A stretch of DNA of 64,000 nucleotides from Merluccius polli (lineage: Eukaryota; Chordata; Actinopteri; Gadiformes; Merlucciidae). Of this stretch, positions 57,301 through 64,000 are shown one piece after another. Each line of letters starts with the position of its first letter. Position 1 is the first letter of the stretch. The notes under the pieces are model-generated. The model had not been told where the DNA came from, ran no database searches, and worked only from the letters and a program-made list of their open reading frames with translations. Location: positions 5,001 through 69,000 of the forward strand of contig JAOPHQ010001775.1 of NCBI GenBank assembly GCA_030340625.1, read 5' to 3'. Both the position numbers and the translations under genes were made by a program.

Positions 57301-58299
57301 TCAGTATTTGGTGACATCACAATGTTTTAGAGGATGGGTGGGAGGGTGATTATATAGATACAGTACAGCCTTACAGTAACAGTAATATTGTAACAGTACT
57401 TCATCACAGTAATAGTAATATTATAACAGTACTTCATCACAGTAATAGTAATATTGTAACAGTACTTCATCACAGTAACAGTAATATTGTAACAGTACTT
57501 CATCACAGTAATAGTAATATTATAACAGTACTTCATCACAGTAATAGTCATATTGTAACTGTACTTCATCACACTAATAGTAATATGGTAACAGTACTTA
57601 ATCACAGTAACAGTAATATTGTAACAGTACTTCATGACAGTAAGTCATATTGTAACAGCATATTAACAGTGATATCTTGACTAGTGATAAATGTTTTAAT
57701 CCTGACTTGTGCTTCCTTGCTGTTTAGGGTCAACATGTAATCATGAAGAGGCTTCTCATGGTCATCTTCTCTAAACCAGAAGGAGGGGATTGATCATCAT
57801 TTATAATCCTTACAGCAGGCTTGGGACTTCAGCTAACTTCAGATGCTACGTTTGATAAATCACAAAAACATTCATAATTACATTTATTTTGAAAGCAATC
57901 AATCCGTAAGAAAAGTGTAAATATATATCAAATCATTGTATACTCTAATGATAATATCAAAGTAATTATTATCAAAAAAATATTTTTAATAATTACATGG
58001 CTTTTAATATTTGAATGAGGAATTGCTTGACTCATGAATGATTTCATGAAGTAATATTAATGTTCAAGATTTTTAATATAATGTTGATTACTATGATTGT
58101 AGTACAGAAATCAATACAGCGGCCGTCGATGTGCTTCGACGATTCCTCAACGAGATCTTTCTTACAATATATCACTTACCTGTAAATAATAATCACTTCA
58201 GTCTTTTATATCAATATTTTAGAGTTCATCATTTGGGTTTAGGTTTTGTGTGATTTATAATGAACATATTAGAAGCAGTTTCTTCTCATTTGTGCTGTC

Positions 58300-58305
58300 A
58301 ATAAA
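58300..58305 (+). terminator. Poly(A) signal of class I copy 4
   Basis: AATAAA in the conserved 3' block, 1.0 kb after the stop. Confidence 0.6.
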
Positions 58306-58483
58306 GTTTCCAAAATTCCAATTCCAGTCTGTTATTTATGACCCAATACCTAATATTTGTTGTTTATGACAAACTGTCAAACTGAGCCTGTAGCCATAAA
58401 TACTGGTTTTGAAACACTGTAACATAGCATTCTGCCTAACAAGACAAGCTAGGCTATGAGTTGCCACCATAGACATATATACA

Positions 58484-58909
58484 TAGACGCCTCATGACGT
58501 GATGGAACGTAACCCAGCGTCGCCGCCATATTGGTTGGGTCTCCTCACTCTAGTCTAGCATAGGAGTCAACGGGAGAGCAAGCTATGCAGTATTGTGTGC
58601 AGCTTACGGCGCAGTATTGACACCAGATCGCGTGGGATTACCTTTAACAAGTAAGATTGAACAATAATGCGTATTATTTCTAAAAAAAATATATCTATAA
58701 TAATTCGTCCTGTATCACAACTAAATCTCTGCCGTTTGTAACAAACCAAACCGTGTGAAAATCCGGTAAACATTCGGGGAGTTCTGCTTATTATTGTAGT
58801 TGGGGATACACCTTCCTCCATAGAAATAAATGCACTGGGGACCCATCCAAGATGGCGGCCGCGCTGATACGTCAGCTCCAACAGGCAGCGTCGGTCTATG
58901 AGGCGTCTA
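58484..58909. mobile_element. Inverted-repeat element at the array edge
   Basis: Ends TAGACGCCTCAT and ATGAGGCGTCTA bound about 430 bp with no coding capacity. It begins about 20 bp after the last recognisable base of unit 4, so it lies at or caused the end of the tandem array. Confidence 0.6.
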
Positions 58910-59320
58910 CGGTTGCCACGGCGGCCGCCATTTTCCCAAGTCTGTTTGTTGACAAAATGCAGCCACCCAATTGGTGTAGAACGATCACGTGACGAACCGT
59001 GGCACCACTTTTGACCAAGATCTTATTACGCCATGAAGGGACTAGTTCAACAAAAAACAAAGTGGCTAGAAGAATTGACTGGAATTTTAGCGAAGAAGTT
59101 TTATTTTGGTGGATTAGCATGACTCGTTCTTTTTTATGAACTAAAGAGTGTGTAGTTCCACGCCTGTGGAGCGGGATGAAACGATAACAGGGTTCACCTT
59201 ATGGCCTATAATGGGGAGCGTCCAATGCGACGCCTCATCTCTCGAAACTCACCGCGACGCTCCCAGAATGCATTGCGTGGCTGCTTACATAGACAATGAA
59301 TGGGAAGCGTCGAAATGACG

Positions 59321-59925
59321 AGGTATTTCAGACACCGAGAACACGGTACCCAGAACACGCTAAGAATCGGGCTTCTTCATTGGTTCTCATGATGCGCCTG
59401 CGCGTTTCGTCGCCGGTCTCAATGCCTTCTTGAGAGCGGGAAATTGTTTGTGATGGCTTTTTTAAATGTTTGTTAACGTTTTAATGATTCAGGTTGCGTT
59501 TTAATGATTAGGGTTATGGTTAGGGTTAGGGTTATGGTTATGGTTATGGTTAGGGTTATGGTTAGGTTATGGTTAGGGTTAGGGTTATGGTTAGGGTTAT
59601 GGTTAGGTTATGGTTATGGTTATGGTTAGGTTATGGTTAGGGTTATGGTTAGGGTTAGGGTTAGGGTTATGGTTAGGTTATGGTTAGGGTTATGGTTAGG
59701 GTTATGGTTAGGTTAGGTTATGGTTAGGGTTATGGTTAGGTTAGGGTTATGGTTAGGTTATGGTTATGGTTATGGTTAGGGTTAGGGAAATGTCCCAGCT
59801 ACGCTATGACTGTAGGAAACGGAATTAGCATGCTTCAAGGATCGAACCAATCAGGGAGCGAATTCTTGCATACTAATTAGGTAAGTTATCGTGTTCTGGC
59901 CCTAGAACACGGCTACATCCATAGC
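59321..59925. mobile_element. Probable insertion carrying a telomere-like array
   Basis: Flanked by the 11-bp direct repeat TCGAAATGACG (59310-59320 and 59926-59936). Inside, CAGAACACG and CGTGTTCTG, with partly matching inner sequence (TTGGTTC / GAACCAA), form an imperfect inverted pair around the telomere-like repeat. The element family is unknown. Confidence 0.45.
59508..59787. repeat. Interstitial telomere-like TTAGGG/TTATGG array
   Basis: 280 bp of mixed TTAGGG, TTATGG and TTAGG units. The high share of TTATGG and position inside a probable insertion argue against a relic chromosome end. Confidence 0.9.
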
Positions 59926-60084
59926 TCGAAATGACGGCTGCTGTGGATCCGTAAGCATGCTGGGATTGCTCGCGGCGTGGCTCCGCTTCTAAATGTGCAT
60001 AAAGTTCAGACATTTCAACGGTGGGCGTGACGTTGACCCTTCTGACCCTTCTGCTTCATACCACTTGCTTTTAGTACCGGAGAA

Positions 60085-60183
60085 ATGGCGATGGAAGATA
60101 ACTGGATAATTGCCGTTTCGGGGTTTCCTCAATTATATGACCTATCTCTCCCTTCCTACGGGGATAGTGTAAAAAGAAATGCG
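60085..60183 (+). pseudogene. MADF-type exon fragment, probably transposon-derived
   Basis: From ATG: MAMEDNWIIAVSGFPQLYDL then SLPSYGDSVKRNA, ending at GCG|GTGGGT, a plausible donor. The pattern (I-A-V-x-G-x-P-x-LYD---Y-D--KRNA) fits the first half of a MADF/Myb-SANT-like domain, as in the accessory gene of PIF/Harbinger elements. No second exon was found in the following 3 kb. Confidence 0.45.
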
Positions 60184-60189
60184 GTGGGT

Positions 60190-60937
60190 ATAATTCATAT
60201 TTAGATAATGTAAGCTGGATGATGAATTCGCTTATAGTTTTACCTCAATACATTTGGTTGGTACATTCCAACTTCATGTTCCACCTGTAAACAGTTCACA
60301 CAGCATCTAAACTCATATGTAGACCCATTATATCAGATGAGTAAATAAACAAGTAGGCCTACATCATTTTAATTTTTTTATTAGCCTTTCTTTTTCCTTT
60401 CCATTATTTTTTGTAAATATTATTAGGGCCACAGGGCAATCGCACCGAGCACTGGCCTACACTCAGCTACTACTGTTATTGTGTGTCACTACTGTTATTG
60501 TGTGGATTTTTTTCTTATTATTATTCCTCTTCCGGACACATTTCGATTCGCTACTAGTCAACAAATGATATATCAAAATGTGCGTCTTCATCGGGATCAG
60601 TGTGCTATTGACTTTCTTACAAAAATACGAATTTTTCGCAACGTAAGTCGCAAAAAACAGCAAAATATTTCCCATAGAGAATGAATGGGAGGAGGTAAAA
60701 AAACAAAGACTTTTCGTACTGCCTACTGCTGTCTGCTGCTCCGGCATACTTTCACCTAGAAACTCAATTTAACCTTTAAACAGTAGACACAAGTCTTGTG
60801 TATTTGGTGTATTATTCCACGTTTTGATAGGTCATATAGTTTTTAATCAATCACTGATCAATGGCCATGATCATTTTGGGAGAAATTATGAGATTATAAT
60901 GGGTGTGTATTGCGAGGAATTTTCGTGTCAGAGTGCA
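60190..60937. other. No gene seen
   Basis: AT-rich intergenic sequence. The open frames on both strands around 60463-60747 are short and have no recognisable motif. Confidence 0.6.
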
Positions 60938-60946
60938 GGTTAGAGT

Positions 60947-61468
60947 TAGCCTGGCAAGCCAGACCCATCAGAAAGATGTAAGGTCTGGCGCAGCTCCATT
61001 GGCAGTGTGGGCGGGATAAACGGTTGTCTTTCAAGTTCCCTCTGCACGCAATAGGATAGCGCTACAACCAATCAGAGCAACGAAGAAGGTGACGTAGTCA
61101 GAGCGACGGCTCTGACTACGTAATTAATCATAACTCAGAATAAATATTTATTCTCGAGGAAAGACTTCAGTGCCGTTCTTTGTTCTTTTCTCAAACACAA
61201 TGTTAACTTCAAGTCTTGAAGAGTTCGCGGCCAAAGCCGAGTGGAAAGACAGCCGTTCGCCAGCAGCAGCAGCCATTGTTTACCTCTAACACAGAACCGT
61301 CGCATTTCTGTCGTCATGGTAACCCGGCTTCCGACTCCGCCCCTCACGCTGTGATTGGTCTGACATACTTTGTGTTTCCAGCACCAAAAAGCCGACGGAG
61401 CCGTGCTAGACCCACCTAGCTGCCAAATAAATATGCTGCCGCCAGGGGGTGTCTAGAGTTCTAGGCTA
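60947..61468. mobile_element. hAT-like MITE with 9-bp flanking repeat
   Basis: Ends TAGCCTGGCAAG and the complement of TTCTAGGCTA, flanked by GGTTAGAGT at 60938-60946 and 61469-61477 (8 or 9 bp, hAT-type). It contains a perfect hairpin with 13-bp arms at 61092-61121. No coding capacity. Confidence 0.75.
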
Positions 61469-61477
61469 GGTTAGAGT

Positions 61478-62550
61478 GGGAGAGAGCCCAAAATTAATCC
61501 AGATTTTTTCTCTTTCCACGCTGCTCCTGGCCACAATTTACGCTCTACACACGTGATTTTTTCCAAATGTGTAGACAAACTTGTTCTGTCTCTCACAATG
61601 TGCTCAAAAAGTCAGAGAGACTTACAGAATTTGAATTAGCAGCCTCTAAGTGCGGCCAGTCTGTCTCTCCTTCCTCATCGACTTCAATACAAATATTTTC
61701 TGAGAGAAGCAGAACGGACCCCTGTTTTAAACTTGCAAGTGTCTCCAAAATATTTACTGTAGAAACACCAAATCGTTCAGGAAGTCCTTACAGTGATGAT
61801 GGTCTGGTTTTTTTTCTGATACGTGCTACCGTTTTGTCAGAATAAGCCCAAATGTGAGACCAGTGCAGAGGCAGAAAAACGCTCTTTTTATCAACGATTC
61901 CGTCTGCCTCAGCCTGGGGGGGGGGGGGCTATCGCGCGCACAGGTATTACTTTTCATTGTACACCTATGAGCGCTGTGATGGTATATTCAGCAGCATTTT
62001 TTAATGCACTCAGCAACACTTTGTTAATGCACTAATCAAATGTTTAACAGATCATGTGTATCATGGGTTTAGTAGCTGAATGAGCGGTTTCATGTATAAT
62101 TTAGTTATTATAACCGTTATTATAACCACGTAATTTACTCTGGAGAGCCTTATACGATCGGAGGAACTACTTTATGATTCAAAGCACAGTACTGCATATG
62201 TCAGTACAGACCTGTTGACATGTGGATACAACGCTGAACCATCCAGGTCTGGTGTGACTTACGGGTATTTCCCCGGGAACTATGACATCCTTTTTGCTTA
62301 TCATGTTAACATGTAGTTTGATTGTTTATCATGTTTTATTGTTTCACTCATAGAGTAAGGAAGACACCATATGCCAGTGTTTGTCGAAGCGCCACAACTT
62401 GATTTGACTGGAGAACGGGAGGCCTTCCCTCAGATGGAAAGAGACACTTCACTTCACGAACATGAAGGCAAATCCTTTGGACCTCATGGCTGTGCAAAAC
62501 ATCTTCTCCCAATACAAGTACAAAAACAAAAACAATGACACCACCGGCGC
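61478..62550. other. No gene seen
   Basis: Intergenic. The open frame at 61567-61845 is serine-rich with no recognised domain, and a 57-codon frame from about 62371 is also unsupported. A G run lies at 61917-61928. Confidence 0.6.
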
Positions 62551-62559
62551 TCACAAAAC

Positions 62560-62565
62560 TTTATT
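62560..62565 (-). terminator. Candidate poly(A) signal of claudin
   Basis: TTTATT on the plus strand (AATAAA on minus), about 450 bp past the claudin stop codon. Confidence 0.4.
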
Positions 62566-63011
62566 TGCCATCTAATCCCCTCTACATCACACTAACAGTA
62601 TGGACCGTGTCCAACTACTGACCTCTATGGAGTATGATATTATGTTATATTAACACTATTGCTGGCGTTGAAATGCCAATGCGATGCGAAATTCAACACG
62701 TATACTGAATTGGCTGCTGCTGAGGTTTGAAGCACGGGGAATGGCGTCCTGGGAGTTCAAACTACATTTCCCATGACCCCATGCTTATGGTTGCCGAGGG
62801 TTACTTGGGCACAGGGATGCATTGGAGGGTTTGTTTTGATGGAAAAGTGAGATGAAAGTGAGACGGGCGGGTTGGAAAGCACATAAACAGTATAATCTAT
62901 CAAATCAACATGTGGTCCATGCCAGATCCATATAAACAAATACACCCTGGTTGTCATGCCGATGATCAAGGTCCTAATAGAAACCCCCCCCCCCCCCCGC
63001 CGTCCTCCACA

Positions 63012-63668
63012 TCACACGTAGTTCTTGAAGGCGTAGCTGCTGTGCGAGGTGGGGGTGGTCCGCGCCGCCCGCCTGTACCCGCCGGACCCCCCGGCCCTGG
63101 CGGCCCTCGGCGCCGGCGGCGGGCAGCTGGCGCACATCAGCGCCCCCCCGCACAGCAGCAGCCCGGCGGTCACCCAGCCGATGTAGATGGCGGCGCCCAG
63201 CTCCTTCTTCAGCACGTCGGGGACGCGCGGGTTGCGGAAGTCCCTGATGACCACGTTGGCCGTCCACGACGCGGCCACCAGGACGCTGAGGCCGCCGAGG
63301 GCGAACACCAGCCCCGCGGACGCCACCACGCGGCCCTTGGCGCGGGCGTGGCTCAGGCAGTTGGTGCAGCGGGCCCCCAGCAGGAAGAGCAGGAAGGCCA
63401 GGCAGCCCAGCACCAGGCCGATGCACACCAGGCCCCGGGCGGCCTGCAGGTCGGGCTCCAGGTCCAGCAGGGCGTCGTAGATCTTGCACTGCATCTGGCC
63501 CGTGTACTCGCTGACGCACGTCATCCACAGGCCCTCCCAGAACACCTGCATGACCACCAGGTGGGTGCCGATGAAGGCGGTCACCTTCCACATGGGCAGC
63601 GCGCAGATCAGGATGGTGCCCGCCACGCCCAGCATGGACAGGCTGAAGCCCAGCTCCTCCAGGCCCAT
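63012..63668 (-). CDS. Claudin, tight-junction tetraspan protein
   Basis: A single-exon, 218-residue claudin, complete from ATG in a strong context (CCACCATGG) to TGA. Four membrane segments at about 8-25, 80-99, 114-136 and 158-180. First extracellular loop has the family signature W27, G46-L47-W48, C51 and C61, then R78. The second loop has FRNPRVPDVLKKELG. The cytoplasmic tail ends in YV, a PDZ-binding end for ZO proteins. It seals the paracellular space in epithelia. The closest resemblance is to the claudin-3/4/5/6 group expanded in teleosts, but I do not assign a number. An upstream in-frame ATG would add a His/Thr-rich N-terminus and is rejected. Very GC-rich compared with the class I array; it lies outside the duplicated units. 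Confidence 0.95.
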   Translation of the reverse strand: MGLEELGFSLSMLGVAGTILICALPMWKVTAFIGTHLVVMQVFWEGLWMTCVSEYTGQMQCKIYDALLDLEPDLQAARGLVCIGLVLGCLAFLLFLLGARCTNCLSHARAKGRVVASAGLVFALGGLSVLVAASWTANVVIRDFRNPRVPDVLKKELGAAIYIGWVTAGLLLCGGALMCASCPPPAPRAARAGGSGGYRRAARTTPTSHSSYAFKNYV

Positions 63669-63900
63669 GGTGGCGGCGGTGGAGGTGGCGGCGGTGATGG
63701 TGGAGGTGGTGGTGGGTGGTGGTGATGGGGGGTGGAGGTGGTGGTGGTGGTGGTGGGGGAGGGAGGTCACTCCTAAGCAGGGGGAGAGAAGGGAGTGGTA
63801 GAGAGAAGGGGGTAGAGGAAGAAAAGGAGGGAGGATGAGAGAGAGAGAGGGAGGAGGAGAGAGGGAAATATTTACATTTTGATGTCGGCCCCCTAAAACG
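63669..63900 (-). other. Claudin upstream region, simple-sequence rich
   Basis: GGTGGT-type and GA-rich low-complexity sequence directly 5' of the claudin start. No clear TATA box or other motif is recognised. Confidence 0.5.
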
Positions 63901-64000
63901 ACACAGGTTATTGCTACTGGGACTATTTCTAGTCAATCAGAAACAGCCATTGAAAAAATAACAACAGGAAATATGATTGGTTTAAATGTGAATTCTGTGT

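Noticed and set aside
58896..59120. 74-codon minus-strand frame near the array edge
   Set aside because: Partly overlaps an inverted-repeat element and shows no known motif.
61567..61845. 92-codon serine-rich frame
   Set aside because: No recognisable domain, no splice or promoter support, and position between repeats; likely chance.
62910..63725. 271-codon plus-strand frame opposite claudin
   Set aside because: Shadow of the GC-rich claudin coding strand with low-complexity composition.
63012..63770. Longer claudin start with a His/Thr-rich N-terminal extension
   Set aside because: Claudins start a few residues before the first membrane segment; MGLEELG has a strong start context and the extension is translated simple repeat.

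Overview
The window is from a ray-finned (teleost) fish genome. It holds U-lineage-type MHC class I genes with intact splice signals, fish-type LTR retrotransposon, hAT, PIF/Harbinger-like and TTAA-targeting elements, very dense microsatellites and minisatellites, and a single-exon claudin. The species cannot be named from the sequence.

About 58 kb of the 64 kb is a head-to-tail array of four copies of one composite unit (about 1-12481, 12482-27335, 27336-44088 and 44089-58463). Each unit contains, in order: a decayed Ty3/Gypsy-like retrotransposon (205-bp LTR, primer-binding site, frameshifted gag, protease motif); AT-rich and 25-bp minisatellites; a relic internal exon of a proteasome beta gene that best fits psmb8, on the minus strand; a non-autonomous hAT-like element (missing in unit 1); a class I promoter with an X1/X2-Y module; and a complete seven-exon class I gene on the plus strand. 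After the class I poly(A) signal, units 1-3 also carry the relic last exon of the same psmb8-like gene (minus strand, tail to tail with class I). In the cases where the start of the next unit can be seen, a hAT/ZBED-type transposase fragment follows it. So the class I genes appear to have been amplified together with a dead immunoproteasome gene that retroelements had split.

All four class I genes are predicted to encode 375 residues with no stop, frameshift or lost splice site: signal peptide, alpha-1, alpha-2, Ig-like alpha-3, transmembrane segment and short tail. They differ mainly in alpha-1 and alpha-2. Copy 4 keeps the full set of peptide-end anchor residues expected of classical non-mammalian class I. 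Copies 1-3 share S/R/L at three C-terminal anchor positions where copy 4 has T/K/W. This suggests one classical-like gene and three more derived paralogues.

From 58464 to about 62550 there is non-coding sequence built from short inverted-repeat elements. It includes a telomere-like TTAGGG/TTATGG array, a hAT-like MITE with a 9-bp target duplication and a transposon-type MADF exon. A complete, GC-rich claudin gene on the minus strand (63012-63668) closes the window and marks the edge of the class I array. No tRNA, rRNA or CRISPR locus was seen.
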